This document shows positions 33,707 through 41,246 of a stretch of DNA of 64,000 nt, in pieces. The first letter of the stretch is position 1. Each line of letters begins with the position of its first letter. The translations under genes were made by a program, and so were the position numbers. This DNA is from Inquilinus limosus_F (lineage in GTDB: Bacteria; Pseudomonadota; Alphaproteobacteria; DSM-16000; Inquilinaceae), in contig NZ_JAHVDK010000012.1 in NCBI RefSeq assembly GCF_051487185.1, positions 145,285-209,284 of the forward strand, read 5' to 3'. A model generated the notes under the pieces. That model was not told where the DNA came from. It was given only the letters and a program-made list of their open reading frames with translations, and ran no database searches.

Positions 33707-35100
33707 GCCGGAACCGCCGCAGCCGTTGTCTCCGCGGCGGGCATCAGGGGGATCAGGGCCGCGACACGGACGCCCCAGCGCGCCTGGCTGATCGACAGGC
33801 TGCCGCCCAGCGCCGCCACCCGCTCGCGGATGCCGAGAAGGCCGTAGCCCGGCGCCCAGTTCAGCCGGGCCAGGGTGCCGCCGCCATCATCCTCGACGCT
33901 GACGGCAACGGCGTCGCGTCCCTCCGCATCGACCCGCTGCACCTGCAGGCGGACATCGCGCGGCTTGCCGTGGCGGGCGGCGTTGGTCAGGCATTCCTGA
34001 GCGATGCGGTAGATGCTGAGGCTGGTCGCCTCGGGCAGCCCGGCAAGGCTGCCGACGATGTCGAGATGGAAGGCCGCCCGTCGGTCCTTCTGCGCGTTCC
34101 ACCCGGCGACGAGCCGGGCCAGGCTGGCCTCCAGGCCGAGCTCCTCCACCTCCTGCGACCGCAGCCGGGCCAGGGCGCCGCGCAGCGTCGCCGCCATCCG
34201 CTTGCTGGTGTCGCGGATCGAGCGCGCATCCTTCGCGATCTCCGGCCGGTCCGCCGCCTCCATCTCGATCACGGTGGCCAGGGCGCCGACGGCGGCGAGG
34301 CATTGGCCGAACTCGTCATGGAGGTCTCGCGCCAAAGCCCGGCGCTCCTCCTCCTGCACCTGGAACAGGCGGTTGGTCAGCGCCACGCGCTGCGCCGTGG
34401 TCTCGGCCAGGCGGGCGGTCAGGTCGTTGACGGCGCGGGAGATCCGGTCGAACTCCGCCGTCCCGTAGCGGGGCAGGCGGTAGCTGTAGTCGCCGCGCTC
34501 CAGGCGGCGCAGCCCGGCGATGATGGTGCGGGCCGGCATCAGCGAATGGCCGATGAACAGGGCGGCGAGGATGCCGATGCCGGCGGCGAGCAGGGCGGCG
34601 ACGCTCAGCACGACGGCGATCTGATGCCAGGCCTGGCGGACCGCGGCGCCCCGATCCGGCTCGGCGGTGACGACGCCGGCCAGAGGCTGCCGCGCGGACA
34701 GAGGCCGCTCGGTGCGGGAATAGGGGCCGAAGACGTGGTCGTAGAAGGCCCGGAACCAGACCGGCGCCGGAGCGCCGATCGCCTCCAGCTGGCTGCACAG
34801 GCGCCGCGGCGCCTCATCGCCCGGGGAGAAGGTCACGCAGACGCCCGGCGAGATGACCTTCATCGTCGCCATCGTCTCCCAGTCCGGCGGCGGCACCAGG
34901 TGCTCGCGGCGAAGCCCGCCGCGCCACAGCAATTCGCGCCAGTAGAGGGTCTCCAGGGCGCCGGCGACCCGGTCGGCGGAGGCCGCCGCCTCCTTCTCGA
35001 TGGCGCGGTGCGTGTCGACCAGCACCCAGCCGACGGCGCAGGCCAGGCAGACCAGGACGACGCCGGCGAGGCGCAAGACGAGATGAACGAATAGGTTCAT
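33703..35100 (-). CDS. Membrane sensor histidine kinase (NarX/UhpB type, HisKA_3)
   Basis: A 465-residue kinase. Transmembrane helix 1 is at about residues 7-28, followed by a periplasmic sensor domain of about 130 residues with no recognised fold; helix 2 is at about 161-185 and then a HAMP region (PARTIIAGLRRLERGDYSYR). The phospho-acceptor is His261 in ALARDLHDEFGQCL, a HisKA_3 H-box. The ATPase motifs are AQECLTNAARHGKP (N box) and VEDDGGG / GYGLLGIRERV (G boxes). The ATG at 35100 was chosen because helix 1 begins right after it. It sits 199 bp from the divergent channel operon. Confidence 0.93.
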   Translation of the reverse strand: MNLFVHLVLRLAGVVLVCLACAVGWVLVDTHRAIEKEAAASADRVAGALETLYWRELLWRGGLRREHLVPPPDWETMATMKVISPGVCVTFSPGDEAPRRLCSQLEAIGAPAPVWFRAFYDHVFGPYSRTERPLSARQPLAGVVTAEPDRGAAVRQAWHQIAVVLSVAALLAAGIGILAALFIGHSLMPARTIIAGLRRLERGDYSYRLPRYGTAEFDRISRAVNDLTARLAETTAQRVALTNRLFQVQEEERRALARDLHDEFGQCLAAVGALATVIEMEAADRPEIAKDARSIRDTSKRMAATLRGALARLRSQEVEELGLEASLARLVAGWNAQKDRRAAFHLDIVGSLAGLPEATSLSIYRIAQECLTNAARHGKPRDVRLQVQRVDAEGRDAVAVSVEDDGGGTLARLNWAPGYGLLGIRERVAALGGSLSISQARWGVRVAALIPLMPAAETTAAAVPA

Positions 35101-35197
35101 TTTTCGCTCTCGTCCGAATGGATCTTGCTCATCCTGACCGTCCGGTCCCCGGCTGGCAAGCGCACCGGCCCGGGCCGGCCGCCCTGCGGCGCAGTTC

Positions 35198-35210
35198 GGG
35201 CATATTGCCC
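35198..35210. promoter_or_regulatory. Dyad between kinase and channel operon
   Basis: gggca-tat-tgccc is a perfect 5-bp inverted repeat with a 3-bp centre, near the middle of the 199-bp divergent region. A NarL-type regulator encoded next door could bind such a site and control one or both promoters. This is positional inference; short dyads are common by chance in GC-rich DNA. Confidence 0.3.
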
Positions 35211-35299
35211 AAAGCGGCTCGGGATCGATGCCCAGGCCTTCCGCCCGGCCCAGCCGATACGCTCCGCAACCGTTGCCGTGAGCCGTCGGAGCCTCCTGC

Positions 35300-36040
35300 A
35301 TGAGCGAGCGCAGAGTCGAATTGCCCGGGCGCGATCCGCTGCTGCCCTGGCTGATCTTCACCGGCGTCAGCCTCTTCGCCTTCGTCCTCTTGTGGTATTT
35401 CGGCCTGATCGGGCGGATGGTCGCCAGCGACCCGACCTATATCTCGTCGATCATCTCGCTGCTCTATGTCGCGAGCAGCCTGCACTGCCTGTGGCGCGTC
35501 CTCGTCATCTCGCGGGAGGGCGATGCGGCCGTGCAGACGGCCCGGGCCGTCGCCAGCGCGGGGAGGGGGATGCTCGAGCCCGCCGGGGAGGGGCTGCCGC
35601 CCGGCCTGGTCTCGGTCCATATCCGCGATCTCGTCACCAAGGCCGCGCGGCAACGGGGCGAGCGCCTGGACCAGACGCTGCTGCTGCGGGTCCTCGCCAG
35701 CCGGCTGCGCGGGTCGAACGCGTTCGGCGCCTTCGCCAGCGACGCCCTGATGAAGCTCGGCCTCCTGGGCACGATCATCGGCTTCATCATGATGCTGGCG
35801 CCGATCGCCGGGCTGGATACCGAGAACCGGGAGGCGGTGCGGTCGTCGATGTCGCTGATGAGCGACGGCATGGCGGTCGCCATGTACACGACGCTGGTCG
35901 GGCTGGTGGGCTCGATCCTCCTCAAGATCCAGTATTCGTTCCTGGACAGCGCCACGGCGAAGATCTTCGCCTTTGCCGTCGATCTCACCGAGGTGCATGT
36001 CGTCTCGGCGCTCGAAGGCCGCGCGGCCGCCGCCGAATGA
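35300..36040 (+). CDS. MotA/TolQ/ExbB-family proton-channel-like protein
   Basis: A 246-residue inner-membrane protein. Four hydrophobic segments are visible, at about residues 17-37, 48-70, 148-170 and 187-212. The last two carry the family core: MKLGLLGTIIGFIMMLAPIA and AVAMYTTLVGLVGSILLK, equivalent to TolQ helices 2 and 3 with their conserved threonines and glycines. A cytoplasmic segment (about 71-145) lies between. It is distinct from the true TolQ at 62440-63171. GGAG at 35288-35291 supports the ATG. Its stop overlaps the next start as ATGA; it leads a three-gene operon. Confidence 0.9.
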   Translation: MSERRVELPGRDPLLPWLIFTGVSLFAFVLLWYFGLIGRMVASDPTYISSIISLLYVASSLHCLWRVLVISREGDAAVQTARAVASAGRGMLEPAGEGLPPGLVSVHIRDLVTKAARQRGERLDQTLLLRVLASRLRGSNAFGAFASDALMKLGLLGTIIGFIMMLAPIAGLDTENREAVRSSMSLMSDGMAVAMYTTLVGLVGSILLKIQYSFLDSATAKIFAFAVDLTEVHVVSALEGRAAAAE

Positions 36041-36669
36041 TCGACGATTTCGACCTCCTGCCGCGCGACGAGGCCTTCGACCCGTTCAGCGTCGTGCTGT
36101 TCAAGGCCCTGCAGATCCTGGCCTTCCTGTTCTTCATCGTGCTGCTGATCGTCGCGCCGGAGGCGAAGACCGGGAAGGTCGACAGCAAGGCCGAATTCCT
36201 GATCAGCCTGGATTGGCCGGACAACCATCCCGACGATTTCGACATCTTCGTCCAGGATCCGCTCGGCAACATCGTCTGGTTCCGCCGGCGCGAGGCCGGC
36301 TTCATGCTGCTGGACCGCGACGACCGCGGCGGCCTCAACGACTTCGTCCTGGTGAACGGCAAGAAGGTGCCGACGGCGACCCGGCAGGAGCTGGTCAGCA
36401 TCCGCGGCATCGTGGCCGGCGAGTACACGGTGAACGTCTATCACTTCACCGCGCTGACCGGTCAGAAGGTGCCAGTGACGGTGACCGTACAGAAGCTCAA
36501 TCCGGTCGTGACGATCGTCGCCAAGGAGACGGTCGAGCTGGACCAGGGCGGGGCGGAGAAGACCGCCGTGCGCTTCACCCTGGACGCGACAGGCGCGGTC
36601 ACCGAAACCAGCCACATCGCGCGATCAATCCTGCAGACCTTCCACAACAGCTGGCGGAACGGCGGATGA
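36037..36669 (+). CDS. Single-pass membrane protein with beta-rich periplasmic domain, partner of the ExbB-like channel
   Basis: A 210-residue protein in the position where ExbD/TolR would be expected. One transmembrane helix (about residues 19-40) ends IVAPEAKTG. The TolR/ExbD/MotB aspartate is missing: the charged or polar residues in the helix are Lys23 and Gln26. The periplasmic part (about 45-200) is beta-rich: PDDFDIFVQDPLGNIVWF, LLDRDDRGGLNDFVLVNG, GEYTVNVYHFTALTGQKVPV. It loosely resembles the DxDxxVxDPxG pattern of YfaP/DUF2135-like domains. No OmpA-type peptidoglycan-binding motif is visible. Both ends overlap neighbours by four bases (ATGA). Confidence 0.8.
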   Translation: MIDDFDLLPRDEAFDPFSVVLFKALQILAFLFFIVLLIVAPEAKTGKVDSKAEFLISLDWPDNHPDDFDIFVQDPLGNIVWFRRREAGFMLLDRDDRGGLNDFVLVNGKKVPTATRQELVSIRGIVAGEYTVNVYHFTALTGQKVPVTVTVQKLNPVVTIVAKETVELDQGGAEKTAVRFTLDATGAVTETSHIARSILQTFHNSWRNGG

Positions 36670-37265
36670 TGTCGCTGCAGATGAATGTTCTCTGCCTGTC
36701 GCTGGCCTATGTGCTGCTGAGCACGCTGCTGCTCGTGGTGATGATCTGGCTGCCGATCCGGCGGCTGCTCAAGATCGCCGCGATCGCTGCGGCCAGCGTC
36801 TTCTATGTCGTGGTCTTCTTCGCGACGCAGGGCCTGCTCGGCTGGTCGGCGCCGGTGGCGGTGCCGGGCCGCTTCCAGGTGCTGTGGACCCGTGTCCTCG
36901 AGCCGAACCCGGCCCGCGGGGAGCCCGGCGCCATCCATCTCTGGCTGGAGGAGCTGGACGACGCCAACCTGCCGAGCGGCGTGCCCAGGGCCTATCTCCT
37001 GCCTTACTCGCGGGAGCTTGCCGGCCGGGTGTCGGCGACGCAGGCGGAGATCGAGAAGGGGAATCTGCAGGGCGGCCGGTCTCAGTATTTCGGCAATCCG
37101 TCGCATGTTGGCGGCTTGGCCGGCGTCGTGAATACCGGCGCGCCGCCGGGAGGCGACCCCTCCGGCGGCGGACTGCTCGACCCGGAGTTCCTCGGCGGCC
37201 AGTCCAAATCGGTCGAGCTGGTCCCCCTGCCGAAGCCGGTGCTGCCGCGCAAGGATATCCCTTGA
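36666..37265 (+). CDS. Two-helix membrane protein of unknown family, third gene of the channel operon
   Basis: A 199-residue protein with two N-terminal transmembrane helices (about 8-30 and 35-59) and a periplasmic or cytoplasmic remainder. That part has GAIHLWLEELDDANLPSGVP, AYLLPYSRELAGRVSATQAE, a glycine-rich linker (GGLAGVVNTGAPPGGDPSGG), and a proline-rich end (LVPLPKPVLPRKDIP). I do not recognise a family. Its ATG overlaps the previous TGA as ATGA, so it is coupled to the channel genes. A GC-rich inverted repeat follows 33 bp after the stop. Confidence 0.78.
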   Translation: MMSLQMNVLCLSLAYVLLSTLLLVVMIWLPIRRLLKIAAIAAASVFYVVVFFATQGLLGWSAPVAVPGRFQVLWTRVLEPNPARGEPGAIHLWLEELDDANLPSGVPRAYLLPYSRELAGRVSATQAEIEKGNLQGGRSQYFGNPSHVGGLAGVVNTGAPPGGDPSGGGLLDPEFLGGQSKSVELVPLPKPVLPRKDIP

Positions 37266-37298
37266 TCTCAAAATAGCTGGAGCCCGCTCCTTTCTTGT

Positions 37299-37464
37299 CC
37301 CCCCTCCCCTTGCGGGAGGGGGGTAGGGGGAGGGGTCTGTGCGCGTCCGCGCGCGAACGGGCAAGGGACAGGCTTCGCCGTCGGGACCGGATCGCGAAAG
37401 ATTAGACCGGTCCTGGACGTCGAAAACCCCCTCCCCCTACCCCCCTCCCGCGAGGGGAGGGGGG
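37299..37464. repeat. Pair of inverted C/G-rich repeats
   Basis: A ~38-bp unit of C and G runs (ccccctccccttgcgggagg onward, 37299-37336) reappears inverted at 37426-37464 (ccccctccccctaccccc onward). Each arm also contains its own small hairpin around gcgggagg or ccgcgagg. The 89 bp between are unrelated. Placed between the channel operon and the convergent YcgN gene, it could act as a bidirectional terminator, but it has the look of a dispersed alphaproteobacterial intergenic repeat. Confidence 0.75.
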
Positions 37465-37512
37465 ACTCATTTTGTTCACGTCACAAGCCTTCGAGACGGT
37501 CAAGCGAGACGG

Positions 37513-37971
37513 TCACGCCGGCCAGTCGACGATGTGGTACTCGTACTCGTCCTCCTCAACCTCGGTCTCGGAGATCACCTTGCCGCGCACGCTGATGCCG
37601 GCGATGTGCACCGTCTCCGGGTCGCCGGAGACCAGCGGATGCCACCAGTACAGGTCGTGGCCCTCGGCCAAGAGGCGATAGGCGCAGGTCGAGGGCATCC
37701 AGCCGAGATGGTCGACATTCTTCGGCGTCAACCGCACGCAGTCGGGCACGTAGCGCCGGCGGGTCTTGTAGTGCGTGCAGCGGCAGCTCTGGGTGTCGAG
37801 CAGCTTGCAGGCGATGTCGGTGTAGTCGACATTCGGCGTGTCCGGCGGCTCGTCGGCGTCGCGCAGCTTGTGCAGGCAGCAGCGGCCGCAGCCGTCGCAC
37901 AGCGACTCCCACTCCGCACGGGTCATCTGGTCCAGGCGCTTGCGGCGCCAGAAGGGTTCGACTTCGGTCAC
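37513..37971 (-). CDS. YcgN-family cysteine-cluster protein (UPF0260)
   Basis: A 152-residue protein matching YcgN/UPF0260. It begins VTEVEPFWRRKRLDQMTRAE, has the cysteine cluster LCDGCGRCCLHKL, and further cysteines in TDIACKLLDTQSCRCTHYKT and VPDCVRLTP, and the closing CAYRLLAEGHDLYWWHPL. The many cysteines suggest metal or iron-sulphur binding; the role is not established. The GTG at 37971 overlaps the amidase TGA as GTGA, so it is translationally coupled to the amidase. Confidence 0.9.
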   Translation of the reverse strand: MTEVEPFWRRKRLDQMTRAEWESLCDGCGRCCLHKLRDADEPPDTPNVDYTDIACKLLDTQSCRCTHYKTRRRYVPDCVRLTPKNVDHLGWMPSTCAYRLLAEGHDLYWWHPLVSGDPETVHIAGISVRGKVISETEVEEDEYEYHIVDWPA

Positions 37972-39368
37972 GATCGGGCGATGGGCGGCAGCGGCGCCGG
38001 CCGCACCGCCTCGAAGGCGCGGGCGGCGCGCAACACCAGCGCATCCTGGAACATCGGGCCGACGATCTGCAGGCCGATCGGCAGGCCCGACGCGGTCAGG
38101 CCGCAGGGCACGCTGGCCGCCGGCTGCTGCGTCAGGTTGAAGGGGTAGGTGAGGGGCGTCCAGTCGGCCCAGGTCGAGCCGTCCGGCGCCGTCGGCAGGT
38201 TCTGCCCGGCGGCGAAGGCCGGGATCGGCAGGGACGGCATCAGCAGCAGGTCCCAGTCCTGGTGGAACCGGTTCATCTGCACGCCCAGCCGGCCGCGCGC
38301 CAGCGTCGCCTTGGTGTAGTCGAGCAGCGGGATTGCCGCCCCCTCTGCCGCCACGGCGCGCAGGCCCGGGTCGATCAGCGCGTGCTTCTCCTCGGGGATC
38401 GAGGCCAGCAGCGTGGCCGCGCCGACGAACCAATGGGCGCGGAAGATGGGGCCGGTGTCGGGCAGGTCCAGCGTCACCGTCTCGACCCGGGCGCCGAGGT
38501 CGGCGAAGACCTCCACCGCCTGGGCAACCGACGCCGCGACCTCGGGGTCGACCGGGGCGCCGTCCAAGGTCGGGGCGTAGGCGATGCGCAGGCCGCGCAC
38601 GCCGTCCTCCAGCCCTTCGGTGAAGTCGGTCACCGGGAAGGGCAGGGCGGTCCAGTCGCGCGGGTCGGGCCGCGCCATCACCGACAGCATCAGCGCCGCG
38701 TCGCGCACCGTGCGGGTCATCGGCCCGATATGGGCGACCGTGCCGAAGGGGCTCAGCGGATAGGCCGGCACCCGGCCGAAGCTGGGCTTAAGGCCGAAGA
38801 CGCCGGTGAAGCCGGCCGGGATGCGGATCGACCCGCCGCCGTCGGTGCCGATGTTCAAGGCCGCCATGCCGGCGGCCGCCGCCACCGCGGCGCCGCCGGA
38901 GGAGCCGCCGGGCGTCTTCGTCGGGTCCCAGGGGTTGCGGGTGATGCCGGTCAGGGCCGAATCGGTCACGCCCTTCCAGCCGAATTCCGGCGTGGTGGTG
39001 CGCCCGACCAGCACCGCCCCGGCCTCGCGCAGCCGCGCCACCGACGGCGCGTCCTGGTCCCAGGGGCCGGCCGGGTCGATCGTCTTCGACCCACGCAGGG
39101 TCGGCCAGCCGCGGGCCAGCACCAGGTCCTTGACCGAGGTCGGCACGCCGTCGATCGGGCTCAGCGGCCGGCCGTCGCGCCAGCGCGCCTCGGACTGGCG
39201 CGCCGCCGCCAGCGCCTCCTCGGCATAGACGCCGCAGAAGGCGTTGAGCTGCGGGTTCAGGCGCTCGATCCGGGCGAGGCAGGCCTGCACCGCCTCGACC
39301 GGGGACAGGTCGCGGGCGGCGTAGAGGCTGGACAGCTCGGCTGCCGACAACAGGGCCGGATCGGTCAC
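37968..39368 (-). CDS. Amidase signature family protein
   Basis: A 466-residue amidase. The Ser-cisSer-Lys triad is visible: Lys80 in PTSVKDL, the GGSSGG motif (residues 154-159) and the nucleophile in GTDGGGSIRIPAG. The N-terminus (SPVEAVQACLARIERLNPQL) is also typical. Members hydrolyse amides such as indoleacetamide, mandelamide or cyclic-amide products; GatA is excluded because gatB and gatC are absent and the length fits general amidases. GTG at 39368 has aggag seven bases upstream. It is divergent from pxpBC, another amide-handling unit. Confidence 0.92.
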   Translation of the reverse strand: MTDPALLSAAELSSLYAARDLSPVEAVQACLARIERLNPQLNAFCGVYAEEALAAARQSEARWRDGRPLSPIDGVPTSVKDLVLARGWPTLRGSKTIDPAGPWDQDAPSVARLREAGAVLVGRTTTPEFGWKGVTDSALTGITRNPWDPTKTPGGSSGGAAVAAAAGMAALNIGTDGGGSIRIPAGFTGVFGLKPSFGRVPAYPLSPFGTVAHIGPMTRTVRDAALMLSVMARPDPRDWTALPFPVTDFTEGLEDGVRGLRIAYAPTLDGAPVDPEVAASVAQAVEVFADLGARVETVTLDLPDTGPIFRAHWFVGAATLLASIPEEKHALIDPGLRAVAAEGAAIPLLDYTKATLARGRLGVQMNRFHQDWDLLLMPSLPIPAFAAGQNLPTAPDGSTWADWTPLTYPFNLTQQPAASVPCGLTASGLPIGLQIVGPMFQDALVLRAARAFEAVRPAPLPPIARS

Positions 39369-39518
39369 GCAGGATCTCCTGGGTCGCGGGGCAGGGCGGC
39401 GCACTGGGCACCGCGCCCCATCATCGCCGCCCACGCGATGCAATCAAGAGGCCGCCGCGGCTTCCGCCCGCGGCGCCAGCGCGCTATGGCTTGGCGGCCG
39501 GTAGAGAGGAGAGGCCCC

Positions 39519-40229
39519 GTGACCGCTGCGTCGATCGCCGTGATGACCGAGACCGCGATGGTGGTGCGCTTCGGCGAGACCATCGATCCCGCGATCGCCG
39601 ATGCGATCCACGCCCTGACGGCCTCGCTGGAGGCCGATCCATTCCCCGGCTTCGTCGAGGCCTCGCCCGGCTTCGCCGCGCTGGCCGTGTTCTTCGACCC
39701 CGACGCCGTGCCGCGCGACCGCGACGAGCCGCCGGCGGCCACGGTGCAGCGGCTGCTGGAGGCGCGCCTCTCCAACCCCGGCCGGGCGGCCGCGGCGGAG
39801 CCCCGGCTGGTCGAGATCCCGGTCGCCTATGGCGGCGCCTTCGGCCCCGACCTGGCCGAACTGGCGCAGCATCACGGCCTGACCGAGGAGGAGGTGATCG
39901 CGCTGCATTCCGTCGGCGAATACCGGGTGCACATGATCGGCTTCAGCCCCGGCTTCCCCTTCCTCGGCGGCCTGCCGGACCGGCTGGCGACGCCGCGCCG
40001 CGCCTCGCCGAGGCTGAAGATCCCGGCCGGCACGGTCGCAATCGGCGGGCCGCAGACCGGGATCTATCCGATGGAATCGCCCGGCGGCTGGAACCTGATC
40101 GGCCGCACCCCGCTGGCCCTGTTCCTGCCGGAGCAGGAACCGCCCAGCCTGCTGGCCGCCGGCGACCGCGTCCGTTTCCGCCCGATCGGGGCCGACGAAT
40201 TCCACGCCCTGGCCGGAGATGCGAAGTGA
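39519..40229 (+). CDS. pxpB: 5-oxoprolinase subunit PxpB (KipI-like)
   Basis: A 236-residue subunit of the PxpABC 5-oxoprolinase, which opens pyroglutamate to glutamate with ATP. The family core is clear: VGEYRVHMIGFSPGFPFLGG, LPDRLATPRRASPRLKIPAG, TVAIGGPQTGIYPMESPGGW and NLIGRTPLALF. I chose GTG at 39519 because agaggagagg precedes it by six bases; an ATG at 39543 is the alternative. The stop overlaps pxpC as GTGA. The third subunit, pxpA (LamB/YcsF), is not in the window. Confidence 0.93.
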   Translation: MTAASIAVMTETAMVVRFGETIDPAIADAIHALTASLEADPFPGFVEASPGFAALAVFFDPDAVPRDRDEPPAATVQRLLEARLSNPGRAAAAEPRLVEIPVAYGGAFGPDLAELAQHHGLTEEEVIALHSVGEYRVHMIGFSPGFPFLGGLPDRLATPRRASPRLKIPAGTVAIGGPQTGIYPMESPGGWNLIGRTPLALFLPEQEPPSLLAAGDRVRFRPIGADEFHALAGDAK

Positions 40230-41233
40230 CCATCGCCGTTCTCGAACCCGGCCTGCTGTCGACGGTGCAGGATCTTGGCCGCTTCGGCCATCGCCGCCAC
40301 GGGGTGGTGGTCGGCGGCGCGATGGACCGGTGCTCGCACGCCGTCGCCAACATCCTGGTCGGCAACGACCCCGGCGCCGCCACGGTCGAGATGACGCTGA
40401 TGGGCGCGGCGCTGCGCTTCGAGGCCGAGGCGCTGATCGCGCTGGCCGGCGGCGGCATGCGCGGCGCGATCGGCGGCGAGGCGGTGCCGGTGCGCCGGCC
40501 GGTGCTGGTGCCGAAGGGGGCGGAGCTGCGCTTCACCCCGACCAATATCGGCTGCCGCACCTATCTGGCGGTCGCCGGCGGCATCGCGGTGCCGCCGGTG
40601 CTGGGCAGCCGTTCGACCTATCTGCGCGCCGGGCTGGGCGGGCTCGGCGGCCGGGCGCTGCGGGCGGGCGACCGGCTGCCGGCCGGCGCGCCGTCGGCGC
40701 TGGGGGAACGGCTCGCCAAACTGCTGGCGGCGGAGCGGGGCGACGGGCCCTTCGCCGCCGCCGGCTGGTCCGCCGCCGCCGATCTCGACCCGTCGCTGCG
40801 GCGCTCGCCGCATGTCCGGGTGCTGCCCGGGCTGCAGGCGACGGCCTTCGACCGCGACAGCCTGGCCGCCTTCCATGGCGAGCGCTTCACCATCAGCCCG
40901 CGCTCCGACCGCATGGGCTATCGGCTGGACGGGCCGGAGCTGCGCCTGTCGCAGCCGCGCGACCTGCTGTCCGAGGCGGTGACCACCGGTACGGTGCAGG
41001 TGCCGCCGGAAGGCAAGCCGATCGTGCTGATGGCCGACGCCCAGACCACCGGCGGTTATCCCCGCATCGCCCAGGTGATCGATGCCGACCTGCCGGTGCT
41101 GGGCCAGCTGCGCCCCGGCGACATGCTGCGCTTCATCCCGGTCGGCCTGGCCGAGGCCGAGACGCGCCGCCGGCAGGCCCGGCTGGATCTGCGGCGCCTG
41201 GCCGCCGGGGTTGCGGTCCACGCCGGGATCTGA
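40226..41233 (+). CDS. pxpC: 5-oxoprolinase subunit PxpC (KipA-like, biotin-dependent carboxyltransferase-like)
   Basis: A 335-residue partner of PxpB. Family blocks: VLEPGLLSTVQDLGRFGHRR at the N-terminus, GCRTYLAVAGGIAVPPVLGS, STYLRAGLGGLGGRALRAGD, and ISPRSDRMGYRLDGPEL then VLMADAQTTGGYPRIAQVI. It starts at a GTG overlapping the pxpB stop by four bases. It is followed 13 bp later by an alpha/beta hydrolase, which suggests one transcript for peptide or pyroglutamyl breakdown. Confidence 0.93.
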   Translation: MTIAVLEPGLLSTVQDLGRFGHRRHGVVVGGAMDRCSHAVANILVGNDPGAATVEMTLMGAALRFEAEALIALAGGGMRGAIGGEAVPVRRPVLVPKGAELRFTPTNIGCRTYLAVAGGIAVPPVLGSRSTYLRAGLGGLGGRALRAGDRLPAGAPSALGERLAKLLAAERGDGPFAAAGWSAAADLDPSLRRSPHVRVLPGLQATAFDRDSLAAFHGERFTISPRSDRMGYRLDGPELRLSQPRDLLSEAVTTGTVQVPPEGKPIVLMADAQTTGGYPRIAQVIDADLPVLGQLRPGDMLRFIPVGLAEAETRRRQARLDLRRLAAGVAVHAGI

Positions 41234-41246
41234 CGGAGGGGACGAG

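Noticed and set aside
35300..37265. Zorya defence system or a second Tol/Ton energiser
   Set aside because: There is no ZorB-type OmpA domain, no helicase or nuclease partner, and no ExbD/TolR aspartate. Only the first gene shares the channel fold.
37968..39368. Glu-tRNA amidotransferase subunit GatA
   Set aside because: The signature fits the amidase superfamily, but gatC and gatB are absent and the neighbourhood is catabolic.
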